From assembly GCF_026914265.1 (NCBI RefSeq), contig NC_069124.1, positions 13,161,723 through 13,225,722 on the forward strand: 64,000 nt of DNA, written 5' to 3'. Under the pieces are notes generated by a model, which saw nothing but the letters and a program-made list of their open reading frames with translations, had not been told where the DNA came from and ran no database searches. This document shows positions 1 through 14,100 of this stretch, piece by piece. The position numbers and the translations under genes were made by a program. Origin of the DNA: Mya arenaria. Its lineage: Eukaryota > Mollusca > Bivalvia > Myida > Myidae. Within the stretch, counting starts at the first letter, position 1. Every line of letters starts with the position of its first letter.

Positions 1-1495
1 CAAATCCTTGTAACATTCGTCCACTCAGTGTCAATCCGTGTACCATTCGTCAGTTCAGGGTCACATCCGTGTACCCAATTTACCAATTCAGTTTCAAATC
101 CGTGTAACATTCGTCAATTCAGGGTCACATCCGTGTACCATTCATCAATTCAGGGCCACATCCGTGTACCATTCACCAATTCAGGGTCACATCCGTGTAC
201 CATTCACCAATTCAGGGTCACATCCGTTTACCATTGTCAATTCAGGGTCACATCCGTGTACCATTGTCAATTTGCGTGCACCATTCGTCAATTCAGAGTC
301 AAATCCGTGCACCATTCGTCAATTCAGAGTCAATTCCGTGAACCATTCGTTATTCAGAGTCAAATCCGTGAACCATTCGTAATTCAGAGTCAAATCCGTG
401 AACCATTCGTCAATTCAGAGTCAAATCCGTGAACCATTCGTTATTCAGAGTCAAATCCGTGAACCATTCGTAATTCAGAGTCAAATCCGTGTACCATTCG
501 TTATTCAGAGTCAAATCCGTGAACCATTCGTTATTCAGAGTCAAATCCGTGAACCATTCGTAATTCAGAGTCAAATCCGTGTACCATTTGTCAATTCAGA
601 GTCAAATCCGTGAACCATTCGTCAATTCAGGGTCGAATTCGTGTACCATTCGTCAATTCAGAGTCAAATCCGTGTACCATTCGTCAATTCAGAGTCAAAT
701 CCGTGTAGCATTCGTAATTCAGAGTCAAATCCGTGTACCATTCGTTATTCAGAGTCAAATCCGTGAACCATTCGTTATTCAGAGTCAAATCCGTGAACCA
801 TTCGTAATTCAGAGTCAAATACGTGTACCATTCGTCAATTCAGAGTCAAATCCGTGAACCATTCGTAATTCAGAGTCAAATCCGTGTACCATTCGTCAAT
901 TCAGAGTCAAATCCGTGTACCATTCGTCAATTCAGAGTCAAATCCGTGTAGCATTCGTTATTCAGAGTCAAATCCGTGAACCATTCGTAATTCAGAGTCA
1001 AATCCGTGCACCATTCGTCAATTCAGAGTCAAATCCGTGTACCATTTGTCGATTCAGGGTCGAATTCGTATACCATTCGTCAATTCAGAGTCAAATCCGT
1101 GAACCATTCGTCAATTCAGAGTCAAATCCGTGTACCATTCGTCAATTCAGGGTCGAATCCGTGCACCATTCGTCAATTCAGGGTCTAATCCGTGAACCAT
1201 TCGTCAAATCAGAGTCAAATCCGTGAACCATTCGTCTACTCAGGGTAAAATACGTGTACCATTCGTCAATTTAGGGTTACATTCATGTACCATTCGTCAA
1301 ATTATAGTCGAATCCTTTTACCATCCTTTAATTCAGAGGCATATCAATATACCATTGTCAAATTAGAGCCAAATCGGTAAACCGTTCGTCAAATTAGAGC
1401 CAAATCGGTAAACCATTCGTCATTTCAAAGCCAAATCGGTAAACCATTCGTCAAATTAAAGCCAAATCGGTGAACCATTCGTCAATTCGATATCA
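1..1495. repeat. 31-bp minisatellite, about 48 units
   Basis: Direct repeats of a unit of about 30-31 bp with the core ATTCAGAGTCAAATCCGTG followed by a (G/T)(A/T/C)ACCATTCGT segment. Units are nearly identical from about 300 to 1230 and decay rightward; after 1260 only diverged copies (AGCCAAATCGGTAAACC type) remain. The array probably continues left of the window. It lies upstream of the first visible lipoxygenase exon, so it is likely intronic. Forward open frames through it are a by-product of the unit length and are not genes. Confidence 0.93.
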
Positions 1496-2127
1496 TCGCA
1501 GCAAAACTGGATTCAATGTCATCCAGCATGCATAGCCTAATCTTCATTTTTCATTCCTATTAATTGAGAGATACAACGACGAACATGATTCAGGCAACAT
1601 TGCTTACATTCTTTCTTATTTAACATCCTGATGTATATGATTGTGGTCATGCTTATATGGTTACACTGTTTACATTTTGTGTATCTATCAGTCGGGGTTT
1701 ATCGCGTATTGATACCCAAGTATTTTATCTTGAAAGTGTTCCAAATAAACGATTGTGTTTGCTTTTCTATTATCAATAATACATGTAGCGTATTTAAACC
1801 ACATTCCAGCTTCATTTATTACATAACGTTTATGCAAAAAATGAGCTTAGCTCATTTGGAAAAAAATGACACATTATTTCATATTACACTGTTTTTGGAC
1901 AGTACTGCCAAAGAAGTGCCGTTCATAGGTATCATGCTACTTTTCGACAGACATGCATCATATTGCCCCGGCTTCAAACCTCAAACAGAAGCGTTCAGGA
2001 ACCAGTGTTTAGTTGATATAAAGATATGCAAGTTGATTGATTTATTTATCGTTTTCCGTTTGCAAATCGGGTCTATTTTGTCCATAACTATTGCCATAAT
2101 CCTATAATGTAATTCAGTCATACTCCT

Positions 2128-2211
2128 CATAGTTCAGGCTTACGGCTTAGATGGAAGTGCGTTCCGTAAAGGCTGCTCTCTCAAACTATAACTATACTAT
2201 TCATATTTCAG
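2128..2211 (+). repeat. Decayed tandem copy of a lipoxygenase splice-acceptor junction
   Basis: A TTCAGGCTT at 2133 is followed by sequence resembling the start of the true exon: GCGTTCC, GGCTGCTCTCTCAA against GCCGTTCC, GGTTGTTCCCTCAA. The same junction recurs 74 bp downstream as the functional acceptor and exon beginning at 2212. The upstream copy is shorter and diverged and does not keep the exon's reading frame, so it reads as a fossil duplication of the intron end plus exon start. Confidence 0.6.
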
Positions 2212-5200
2212 GCTTGGGGTTACAGAGGAGATGTTAAAGCCGTTCCTTGAAGGTTGTTCCCTCAAGGAAATGCTTGACGCCAAAAGGCTGTTCATCGTCG
2301 ACCACAACATTCTCACCGGCCTCCCACATCGCAAAGGATTCTACGTGAGTACCACAAATTTAACCCCATAAAGAGGGTGGACCAACCTAACAACGCCAAG
2401 TTTCAGCGTACCGCGTTCCATCCTCCTGGCTCTTGAGAACTCTTGTGAACGACCCCTAAATATCACGTACAGTCAAACATGGTTGAACGGTCACCTGCTT
2501 TAAAAGGCCACCTGCCTTATCGGGCCACCCCAACTTCCCCCCGATACAAAAAAATGGAAGGTTCAGACTCACGAAACATGAGGGATCTTATATTTGTAAA
2601 GCCATTTGTAATAAAAAGTGTCTGCAAGATCAGTCTTTACTGGCATGTTTGCTGGCATTTCGCATTCTCAATGATCAACGTGATTTATCTCATGTAAAAT
2701 AAAAACAATCCTGTAGTACGCCAATACAAATGCCAGCGAAGCTCATTTGTTAAATTAAGAAAAAGACATGTTTTACCACACGCTTTGAATTCAATTTCAA
2801 ATAGCTTTATTTGCTATCTTGGTAAACTTTCAAGCACGTTTAACCACCGCGATATTTGTATAGAGTAATTGTATATTATCCTTCCAAATAGTTTTTACAC
2901 CTCATTGACTGTCTGAATCAGATGTTATAACCAGTAATATAAACAGTAATGCATAACAGCGTTTTCTAAATTTAAAGATTTTGATAGACCTTAAATCAGT
3001 ATTGACAGCTTTAAGCTCAGACTATTGTTCAGCTACAAAGATTGTTTTTGCTCAGACATGTGCATCAAAACAGTAGGAATTGCATTGAAATATTTATAAA
3101 TGATTTTGGGGGCAATTTCAAATGGCGTCTCAGCCCCTTTACCCTGCCCTTAGCGTGACATCTTCGTACTTGAAGAGACTCACGGCTATTTCTCAGGATT
3201 TACAATTTTCAGTTTAACGTTTTACATAGCATTATATGCAAGGTCTGGTCTAGGAAACACACAGTGGTAAATAATTTGTTGTATTATTGCAAATCGGAAC
3301 ACTTTTTATTAACTCAGCTTTGATTGAATAGTTTATATGAAATATAATTGGTATATTTACAGACATGTGTGCCGATCGCGCTGTTTTTCGTGAACGAGAA
3401 GCAGCACCTTGTCCCCATAGCAATCCAGCTCCACCAGGAGAAGGGCCCCGACAATCCGGTAAGCCATACCCACCTGGCATAAGACAATGGTTCCTTGAAA
3501 TGAGTATATCACGCCTCCAACATGAATGACGCAATGCCATTGGTCCAGAACTGGTCATGCGATGAACTGGTCACGCGGTGAACTGGTCACGCGGTGACCC
3601 CATATTTGGCCATATTGGGTCACTAATATCTATATTGTACTAAAATGGCGTCTATTTCCCGATTCCGGTGCATAAATGAACATTTCCCAGATTAGTTTGG
3701 CGTTTTGGTCAATGTTAATGGGTTTTCGACGTGATATGTAAGTTACGGGGTTAGTAGGTGACCCGATATGGGATATACGGGGCAAAACCATATCGGTTGA
3801 GATCGAAGCTCGAACCCGAATATGATTCCCTGCGCCCCATATATCCCATATCGGGTCACGTAATAGCCCCGTAACTTATAGTATGCGTCGTGGGAGGGGT
3901 ATGCATAGGTGTTTTGTAGGTTAGCAAGGGGATGGCTTGGTTGGGGTTGTTTGGATGGTTTTGTTTGAAGGGGATTAAAGCGGTAGTTTCAACCAAAATG
4001 CGACTGATTGCATCGAAGATAACATGAACGATTTTTCACTTTAAATAAAAATGCAAACCAGGGGTGAGCAATGTTGTTCTGCAATGGTGCAAATAATTTA
4101 TATTTGAGCTTGTACAATTTCACCGGTAGAGATAATTCAGGTGGAAACTTTCCTTTGAAATGATTGTACAGGATGATTATTAACCATACAGGTATATGCA
4201 TTTAACAATCATAATTTTATTTCACTAAACCTTTATATTCAGTACTTGTGAAATATCTTCTCATCTTTCAGATATTTTTACCCGACGACAGCCCTAATGT
4301 CTGGCTGAAGGCAAAGATGTGGTTCAACAATGCCGACGCCAACGTTCATCAGTCACTCACACATTTAGGTGGGTGGAGATATGAGATGTGGTTAAGATTG
4401 TTTGCGTTCAAAAGACCCAACCTGTCCAAGCATAGCCTAAATAAACATTAAATGTGTTGTATGAAGATAACGTTTTCACGATATGTATAAAGATATTGTT
4501 TGATTTTAGTATTAGCTTATCGTGCTTCATACTTTTGAGAGGAGCTAATGCTTTTAAAACGTAACACAGATACGAACATTTTAAGGACAGTGTAAGGTAG
4601 GTTTATCCCAACCGGAGCGTAGTGTGTTTTGCGAAAACGAGGTTTACCGAGTTTGCACAGAACACCCTGCGCGAAGGTTGGAATGAACCACTATTTCGCG
4701 AGTGGCCATGGTAGAGACGTTTTCTCCCACTTCAGTTAAACAAAATAGAGTAAAAATGCATTTTCATTTAATTTTCACATACGGGTACTTAAGATAATAT
4801 AGTGCAATATAAGGATTTCCAGCATGGCCAGCATGGCCAAATATCTGGATCTATTTATCTGGGGTGGGTTCTGAAAGCAAGTTAATGTGGACTTTAGCTG
4901 GTTATGTCGTAACATTGTAATGTTTAGGGTATGGCTCATTGCTCTTGGATTCAGTATTTGAGTGTATGTTGAATACCCGTATCTGTTCGCTTAAAACTAA
5001 TTTGATATTGTGGAAACATTTGTGTATTTATAGTTGTGAATATAACACTGACAAACGTTCCAAGATTGAAGTGTTCAAACTGAAATGTTTATCTTTTGGC
5101 GAGATTTGTAGGTACAATGCATCCGACTTAAGGTTTTGTTGAAATTCAGCGCCACTGAACAAAAAAGTGTAACTGAAAATGTGAAAATTTATGTTTAAAA

Positions 5201-8200
5201 TGTGTCGGCAATTGAAATAGACATTCATCCAGAGTGCTTTATTAGCAATTTAACATTTTATGTGCAAAACTAGTATTACAATTTCGCGTATGCTTGCTCA
5301 TAAATCCATGAAGTATTCATTACTTTGAAAATGATATTATTCTCTGCAGGTCCAAGCATAATAGCTTACCAAATGGCATACGTTTTATAAGAAATTGAAT
5401 TAAAAACCGTTTAGGCTCCCCGGCATGAAAATATTCATACAAAATAATAATAAAAGTGGAAAATATATATTTGGTGGTGAGACTCTGATACGTTTTAACG
5501 ATGACTTATTAATTGAAATTCTACACAGTCTCAACAGAATGGAACAGATATCTGATCAGTTAGAAAACACATGTGCAATTAATCAGTTCATGGAAGCATA
5601 TGTTGCTCGTTACAAAATTCCACTTTTGACCCCTGCTATGAATCCGCTGCTAAAGTCTTCACTCTCTTCAACAAGCAAGAACATATAATTGCATTGATAT
5701 ACTTATAAACATGTATTGTTAAACATAACTACTTCTCAAAAAAGTTTTGAGCTGAAATTAAAATTGAAATAACTATATAGAAAAGTCGTATCGTCCACGA
5801 GCATGGAATAACCATAAAACTATTGTATATGTGAATTTGATGCTCAAAAAATAGCGGTCGACCTTTTATTATATATCGTTTTTATCCATACTTATTTATC
5901 ACCACGTGACTATATTTGTAGGATACACGCACCTGCTCATGGAGGGCATCACCGTGGTTACACACCGGAACCTCTCCCAGTCACATCCCATCTTCAAACT
6001 CCTAGCACCACACTTCCTCTATCTTATTGCCATCAACACGTGAGTTCCACTGTTACAGTAGATGTTTGGGTTGTCGAGTTGTAAGCATGTCTGTTTTTCG
6101 AAGAAAAAAACTAACTTGGTGTGATATGACAGTCTTGGCGTCGTTGTCGTTCAAAACCTTTAACGTTGATCATAACTCAAAAAACATTCAAAATATTGGA
6201 ATGCAAATTGGTGCACAAGTTTCCAGAGACTAAACGCACATATGTAGCAAGGTTCAATAAATATGGTTTCAATAACTGTCGAGTTATGTCCTTTGTTATA
6301 ATGAAAAAAACACACAAACGGACGAGCGTTTGCATTCGCTCTACGGCGCTCTTGCGGTTTCCGTGTTATAAGAATGATTAAAGATTTACTCACAAACCAA
6401 GGGAAGAATAAAACCCCTCTCCAAGATTCACGTGATAATCGAAAACGTATCAATATACTTGAAATACCGTTAAAATACTTCGATGAGTAAACTGGGACCA
6501 TCTATTTGAATCGTATCTGAATGTACTTCCATTATGTAAATCTCCCCATGTTTCAGGCGAGGGTTAGAGCTGCTTGTGTCTCCAAATGGCTGGGTAGACA
6601 AGACGATGAACGTCGGGATCGCTGGCATGTTTGAACTCATCAGGAGAGGGTAGGCGCTTGGGTTACTTTGAAGTTGCAATCGCATTTCTTACTTATATCA
6701 GGGATTTCAAGAGCAGTCGGTCCACAACTTAATCGTACCATATTTGGAGAAGTCGTCCCATGAACATGTTACAATGTTAATATTAATAACGTATATGCAT
6801 GTCTTTTAAGGGTTGGATCGGGTAATGAAAGATATTCACTAAAAGTCAGAAAATATGACAAATTGACCTTTGTTAACACTAGGTTACAAAAGATAGAATA
6901 CACATTTTATGGGACGATTTTATCCAATATGCTGCGACTTCATAATGGAGATCGTGTTGATACGACTTCTCATGAACCCATATAAGTGCTGTTTTGAAAA
7001 TAAAAAGAGGCCCTTTGTTCTTCGAGATAATGTTACATTATATTTTTGATCGTACTATCACATCATCTGGCACTTTACATTAAACATACAGGGTAGAGAA
7101 TATTATTAATAGCATTTCGTTCGATGCCGAATGAAGGTATGTTTGTAAATAGCGCGAGAATTGACCCTGTTTGAAATTCATTGATGTGTATGCTTGCAGA
7201 CTCAATAAGTGGAGGATGGATGTGGAAGGAACCTTGCCAAACGATTTGAAGAGAAGAGGGGTAGGTCTAGTTGGATGTTACTTTGATATTCACGCAGCAA
7301 AGATTTATTTCTAGTGTATCCCTTTGTCGGCGAAGATTGTCGATGTATATGTCATAGTGCTGGGGTCGGCGAAGACAGTCGAAGTATATGCCATAGTGCT
7401 GGTGTTGTCGAGGACGGAATCTGTAGAATGAACCACAATAGTTGTCTTAGCTCATAAACCAATTATGGCAATGAAATGAAGCTTGGTACACGTATAACTA
7501 ATCAGAATACAGTGTTTCGCAGTAAGATCCATAGCTCCGACTTAACAATTCTGGTTTTAACAAGAACGTACTGGGGAAAACAACATTTGAGTTCTGGATT
7601 GTTGATACTCTTGTCTGTAATTGTCTTTTTTTTATATTTATTAACAGGTGTTGGACCAGAATATATTACCTGGCTACCATTTCCGTGACGACGCACTCTT
7701 GATCTACAACGCCATAAATACATACGTTCGCAAATATGTGGACCTTTATTATGGTAAGTATTGTTTGCGTGTAGCTTGCGGTGTGAATGGACACAAGTTG
7801 AACGTCTTACGCAGAGGTCCGTCGGAAATAATTAATTTTTAACACACATAACGTACAATAGTACATGGAGTCGACATTTATAAACCAGTTGAAATGAGAA
7901 TGCGAGACCAATTTTGACGTGATGCTTTCAACCGCTTTTTTATTTCAAGATTACCAACTTTAACCAAGCACGGAGTTTTTCTTTATTGAATTCAGCTTAA
8001 CAGTGGAAACAGATATTTAAGAGATAGTCTTAAGAATCTTGCAGATTTGCCAAGTGAATTGTTACTTTCCTGGTAGTTGGGCTACTGCTGTTTTTTTGCC
8101 CGTCTTAATGCACGTAAAACGAACAATTGTGGCACAAATGATAATGCCACATAATGCCATAATGCCAAATCATGCCACAATTCCATTCTCATTTTCAGAC

Positions 8201-9918
8201 TCGCCGGAGAAGATCACGGGCGACTGGGAGATCCAGGCATGGGGCGCCGAGCTCGTCAAGGACCGAGCGCAAGGAGGATGTGGGCTCAATGTCAGTCTGA
8301 CAGACGCTTAACTTAATTTACAACAAAGAGCCATACAAATTTGAAAGATATCAGGCTAAAATATACATTGACAGATTTCCTAAGAATTGTGAGGAGTAGG
8401 TACTGTTTTGTTAAATGAATATTGTTCAATAAACAACGTTCCTGAACATTTGACAGTATGGCAACATATCTTTGAGCTCTTTGTAAAAAACCTTAAATAC
8501 ATTATTTTCATTTACACAGGGCGTTCCCAGTAATGGTCAATTCGCCAGCAAGGACGACTTGTATCTGGTGTTGACGTCAATTATCTACTCGTGCAGCGTT
8601 GCGCATGCGTCAACCAACTTCCCCCAGTACGACGAATATGCTTTCCCGCCTAATTACCCAGCTTTACTGAATGGGGAACCACCCAAAGACAAGGTAAAGT
8701 TCAACTGGTGTTTCCTCGATTTAAACAGTTTTGTTTTAAATGACAAAGGCAAAAAAACGTCCAATTATTCTCCAAACGCATGTTAAATTGTGCAAATACA
8801 AGTTATCTCCCCTCGTTTTCTTTTCCTTACCTTATGCCGTATGTGTAGAGAAAATAGCGTCCCTTTGTTTTTAAATAAGTACCCTTTAACTGCACGAATA
8901 ATACTCCAATGTATTCTTCAGACGCACCTCAACCGCCCCGCCCCCCCCCCCCTCCCCCCAATAGAACATAGAACATGATACATTATGAGACAGGAATTGG
9001 GGAGCTTAAGGAGTTAAGCATTTTTAAACGATGGTGTACAAGTTGACTGCAGCGTTCAATCGCTTTGCTCAACTCATGTTTAACGAAGCGTTAACTTACG
9101 CACCGTTACGGAATGTTAAGGTTACATGGAATGAACTGGGCAATTGGAGCAACCGGCCCCAGTACTGACGTCTCTCCAAGAAACTGATTCAAGCGTTATT
9201 TTGTAATCTATCTGCTTCATCACAATCAAGCATGTGTTGTATAAACTACCTTACTTCTTTTTTTATAACAGACACCTATCGAGGAGAGTGAGCTGGTGAG
9301 TATGTTACCGGACAAACCTACCACGCTGGACATGATGACCGTCACTAAGATCCTTAGCTCGCGGGGAACCAAGAGTCTGGGGGACTTTGAGGTCCAGTAC
9401 ATATTTGAGCCGGAGGCCAGGAAGATAGTCGATGAGTAAGTGCATGGTGTTCTCTTTCATTTCAGTTATTTACAGACGGCGGGAAAAGTTGTCAGATGTG
9501 AACAGTTTCACATTACATTAAAGTTCACTGGTAAACAGTGATTGGCGGCCGCGCACTAGTAAAATGATTTTTTTTTATTTTACTATCAAAATTGGGTTTG
9601 TATAAGACATTTCTATGCCTTTTGCCGTTGGCTTATAGCAATATAATGTGGCGGTTCAACCCTAACCGCTTGTCAAATAGTGTCAAGCTAAAATAAGTGT
9701 TATTATAAGGCTAAAGACGCGTCATTCCAACGATTCTCCAAAAGCAATTAACGTTGCTTTACTTTCATTGGATTTACTTTTATACATTATATTTCTTATT
9801 CAGATTCCGAGCGGACTTGGCCGAGATTAGCAAGACGGTGAAGGAGAGGAACAAGAAACGGGACATTCCGTACCCCCATCTGGACCCCGAGATTGTCCCC
9901 AACTCAATCAGTATCTAG
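2212..9918 (+). CDS. Animal lipoxygenase, C-terminal 415 residues (5' end outside window)
   Basis: Lipoxygenase, a non-heme iron dioxygenase that adds O2 to polyunsaturated fatty acids such as arachidonate. Eleven exons: 2212-2344, 3363-3458, 4272-4368, 5922-6039, 6557-6649, 7200-7260, 7648-7753, 8199-8290, 8520-8693, 9272-9435, 9804-9918. All junctions keep phase and give 415 codons plus TAG. Catalytic-domain motifs in order: [29 protein letters not shown] followed across an intron by THLLMEG (iron-ligand histidines), [41 protein letters not shown] (third His plus Asn ligand), and C-terminal PNSISI, whose terminal Ile is the last iron ligand. The family is usually about 650-700 residues; the N-terminal PLAT/C2 domain and start are not seen here. 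Closest by eye to 5-LOX and coral-type enzymes; position specificity cannot be assigned. All metal ligands are intact, so it looks functional. The donor after 8290 is GTCAGT, weaker than the rest. Confidence 0.93.
3540..3900. repeat. Fold-back element with 44-bp arms, plus short direct repeats
   Basis: Arms at 3740-3783 and 3834-3877 are near-perfect inverted repeats (the left carries GACCCGATATGGGATATACG, the right its complement), separated by about 50 bp, so the strand can form a long hairpin. Just before it, at 3556-3600, the phrase GAACTGGTCACGCGGTGA is repeated. It lies in a lipoxygenase intron. The sequence resembles a fold-back MITE; no target-site duplication was established. Confidence 0.6.
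4570..4885. repeat. Dispersed repeat, also present at about 53.37-53.85 kb
   Basis: The segment with GGAGCGTAGTGTGTTTTGCG and AAACGAGGT, and the later GGATCTATTTATCTG, recurs in diverged form near 53390-53450 and 53800-53830 (CCGAGCGTAGGGTGTTTTGC, GGATCTACTTATCTG). The internal GGTTTATCCCAACC and GGTTGGAATGAACC are inverted relative to each other. It lies in a lipoxygenase intron. Family unknown. Confidence 0.5.
6155..6390. repeat. Probable dispersed non-coding repeat in a lipoxygenase intron
   Basis: A block ending in GACGAGCGTTTGCATTCGCT and CTACGGCGCTCTTGCGG, with TGGTGCACAAGTTTCC upstream, has the look of a common mollusc interspersed repeat. No second full copy is present in this window, so the call rests on general resemblance only. 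Confidence 0.3.
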
Positions 9919-11159
9919 ACACGCCCACCTGTACGTGCCACGCACACCCGTACATGCTACGCCTGTTTTAGATGCCACGCGCACGAACTCCGTCTCGCAC
10001 TGTACAAAACAAGCCTTGTTCACTTCGAAGTTCAACTATGTTTATTAAACAATTACAACGACCTTCTTCGGATAGTGACATTTTATTCGGATGGTGTCAT
10101 GTGTTCATTGAAGTTGAGTTGGTGATTTGTGAAGAAAGTCATGTATATGTGTATATATACTCGTACATGCATGATCAAAATATACATACACTTTGAGAAC
10201 TCTACATTCAATGGTGGTTTTGTAGAAGAGGTCTGAAATGTCTCCAAAATATCCAATTGTTATAGATATATGAGTGTTAAACATTTTGTTATTTCAAAAT
10301 CATGAAAAGTACTAATTTTTGCAGCACCTAGATAGAAATAGGTCACGGACAAAGATGAATCAATGGTATTTATCGTTAGTTATTTTACATTTTTTTTCTC
10401 ATTTTTTACATGTATATAATGATAAAGAGATGTTTATTTAGTTCCGTTTTATGTGTTCAATCGTCCCCGGAGATGGTAAGTCATGGGGAATATAGTACAC
10501 AACAAAATACTGTTGTGTATGTGACATCTGATTTAGATTTTCAAGAAAATACTCACAAAATATAATTCTTTTTTGGTTTACTAAAGTGGTAGTAAAGTGG
10601 TAGACAGTCGAACACACGTATACAGATCTGCGCATTTTCTTATACTTTTAATGTTGTTTTGACAACTTTTGTAAGTAGTTAACCTTTTTGCTTTTTATGA
10701 GTAGGTGTAAATTATATTATTGCAATACTTACTTGTATTTGTGTTGTTTTTCATTCTGATTATGCATTAGATTTAAACCTCGTTCCAATAGATATCTAAC
10801 ATTTATATTTTTTCACATTAAAATTTGTTCACTTTATTGCATTTTCTCAGTGTAAATATCTGTAATTTCTTTTCTAATAAAATTCCGAACAATAACTATT
10901 TTGTATCTTACATTATCTGGGTTAGTTTTTACGCTCATGCCCCTGCCAGTAGTATCACCAGCAGGGTTTACATTAAGAAAGTCTATTTTACAATTATTAA
11001 ATGTTACGTATTGTATATTGCCACTTTTTTCACTTATGTAACTTTAATATCCGTTATCCTTATTTGAACGAAGTTAAATGTCATTTACTGGTATAACGTG
11101 TATTTCAACATGCATGCACTATAACTACTAAATAGTTTTACACTGCGAAATGAAATCAG
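9919..11159 (+). other. Lipoxygenase 3' untranslated region and intergenic DNA
   Basis: AT-rich sequence with no supported gene. A canonical AATAAA lies at 10876-10881, about 960 bases after the lipoxygenase stop, and is the best visible poly(A) signal, though several T-rich and A-rich stretches make the true end uncertain. The short open frames here show no recognisable protein. Confidence 0.5.
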
Positions 11160-14100
11160 AAGGGGCATGAAACAAGCCTTTGCAATGCATGTAAACCAGT
11201 CAATCATAAACTATCAGAAGGGATACGAAACAAGCCTTCACAGTACATGTAAACCAGTCAATCATAAACTATCATAAGAGATATGAAACAAGCCTTTTTA
11301 CAGTACATGTAAACCAGTCAATCATAAACTATCATAAGAGATATGAAACAAGCCTTTTTACAGTACATGTAAACCAGTCAATCATAAACTATCAGAAGGG
11401 AAATGAAAGAAGTCTTAACAATACATGTAAACCAGTCATATAATATCAAAACATAAATGAAATAAGCCTTCACAGTACATGTAAACCAGTCAACTACAAG
11501 AAAGCATTTACAGTATATGTAAACCAGTCAATCATAAACTATCTGAAGGGAAATGACACAAGGGTTTACAGAACATGTAAACAAGTCAATCATAAACTAT
11601 CACAAGCGAAATGAAACAAGCCTTTACAGTACATGTAAACCAGTCAATCATAAACTTTCAAAAGATATATGAAACGAGCCTTTACAGTACATGTAAACCA
11701 GTAAACCATAAACAATCAGAAGGGAAATGAAATAAGCCTTAACAGTACATGTAAACCAGTCAATCATAAACTATCAGAAGAGAAATGAAACAAGCCTTCA
11801 CAGAATATGTAAACCAGTCAACTACAAGCAAGCATTTACAGTATGTGTAAACCAGTCAATCATAAACTATCAGAAGGGAAATGACACAAGGGTTTACAGT
11901 ACATGTAAACAGGTCAATCATAAACTGTCAGAAGGGAAATGAATTAAGCCTTTACAGTACATGTAAACCAGTCAATTATAAACCATCATAAGAAATATGA
12001 AACAGAAAACCAGTTAATCATAAACCATAATTGGTGATATGAAACAAGCCTTTACAGTACATGTAAACCAGTCAATCATAAACTATCATATGAAATATGA
12101 ATCAAGCCTTTACAGTACATGTAAACCAGTCAATCATAAACTATCATATGAAATATGAATCAAGCCTTTACAGTACATGTAAGCCAGTCAATCATAAACC
12201 ATCAGAAGAGAAATGAAACAAGCCTTCACAAAATATGTCAACCAGTCAACTACAAGCAAGCATTTGTAGTATATGTAAACCAGCCAATCATAAACTATCA
12301 TAAGAGATATGAAATAAGCATTTACAGTACATGTAAACCAGTCAATCATAAACTATCAGAAGCGAAATGAAACAAGCCTTTACAGTACATGTAAACCAGT
12401 CAATCATAAACTGTCAGAAGGGAAATGAATCAAGCCTTTACAGTACATGTAAACCAGTCAATTATAAACCATCATATGAAATATGAATCAAGCCTTTACA
12501 GTACATGTAAGCCAGTCAATTATAAACTATCAGAAGAGAAATGAAACAAGCCTTCACAAAATATGTCAACCAGTCAACTACAAGCAAGCATTTACAGTAT
12601 ATGTAAACCAGCCAATCATAAACTATCAGAAGGGAAATGACACAAGGTTTTACAGTACATGTAAACCAGTCAATCATAAACTATCAGAAGCGAAATGAAA
12701 CAAGCCTTTACAGTACATGTAAACCAGTCAATCATAATTTAACTATCATAAGAGATATGAAACAAGCCTTTACAATACATGTAAACCAGTCAACCATAAA
12801 CTATCAGAAGGGGAATGAAATAAGCCTTCACAGTACATGTAAACCAGTCAATCATAAACTATCAGAAGGGAAATGAATCAAGCCTTTACAGTACATGTAA
12901 ACCAGTCAATTATAAACCATCATAAGAAATATGAAACAAGCCTTTACAGTACATGTAAGCCAGTCAATCATAAACTATCAGAAGAGAAATGAAACAAGCC
13001 TTCACAAAATATGTAAAGCAGTCAACTACAAGCAAGCATTTACAGTATATGTAAACCAGCCAATCATAAACTATCAGAAGGGAAATTACACAAGGTTTTA
13101 CAGTATATGTAAACCAGCCAATCATAAACTATCATAAGAGATATGAAATAAGCATTTACAGTACATGTAAACCAGTCAATCATAAACTATCAGAAGCAAA
13201 ATGAAACAAGCCTTTTCAGTACATGTAAACCAGTCAATCATAAACTGTCAGAAGGGAAATGAATCAAGCCTTTACAGTACATGTAAACCAGTCAATTATA
13301 AACCATCATAAGAAATATGAAACAAGCCTTTACAGTACATGTAAGCCAGTCAATCATAAACTATCAGAAGAGAAATGAAACAAGCCTTCACAAAATATGT
13401 CAACCAGTCAACTACAAGCAAGCATTTACAGTATATGTAAACCAGCCAATCATAAACTATCAGAAGGGAAATGACACAAGGTTTTACAGTACATGTAAAC
13501 CAGTCAATCATAAACTATCAGAAGCGAAATGAAACAAGCCTTTACAGTACATGTAAACCAGTCAATCATAATTAAACTATCATAAGAGATATGAAACAAG
13601 CCTTTACAATACATGTAAACCAGTCAACCATAAACTATCAGAAGGGGAATGAAATAAGCCTTCACAGTACATGTAAACCAGTCAATCATAAACTATCAGA
13701 AATGAAATGAATCAAGCCTTTACAGTACATGTAAACCAGTCAATTATAAACCATCATATGAAATATGAATCAAGCCTTTACAGTACATGTAAGCCAGTCA
13801 ATCATAAACTATCAGAAGAGAAATGAAACAAGCCTTCACAAAATATGTAAACCAGTCAACTACAAGCAAGCATTTACAGTATATGTAAACCAGCCAATCA
13901 TAAACTATCAGAAGGGAAATGACACAAGGTTTTACAGTACATGTAAACAAGTCAATCATAAACTATCAGAAGCGAAATGAAACAAGCCTTTACAGTACAT
14001 GTAAACCAGTCAATCATAATTAAACTATCATAAGAGATATGAAACAAGCCATTACAATACATGTAAACCAGTCAACCATAAACTATCAGAAGGGGAATGA

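Noticed and set aside
28-1226. Several overlapping forward open frames of 60-134 codons with repeated SQIREPFV-type peptides
   Set aside because: They are translations of the 31-bp minisatellite, change frame with unit-length variation and have no gene context.
12155-13980. A series of ~71-codon frames with CKPVNHKLSEAK-type peptides
   Set aside because: Products of the 58-bp satellite; their regular spacing reflects the higher-order repeat, not genes.
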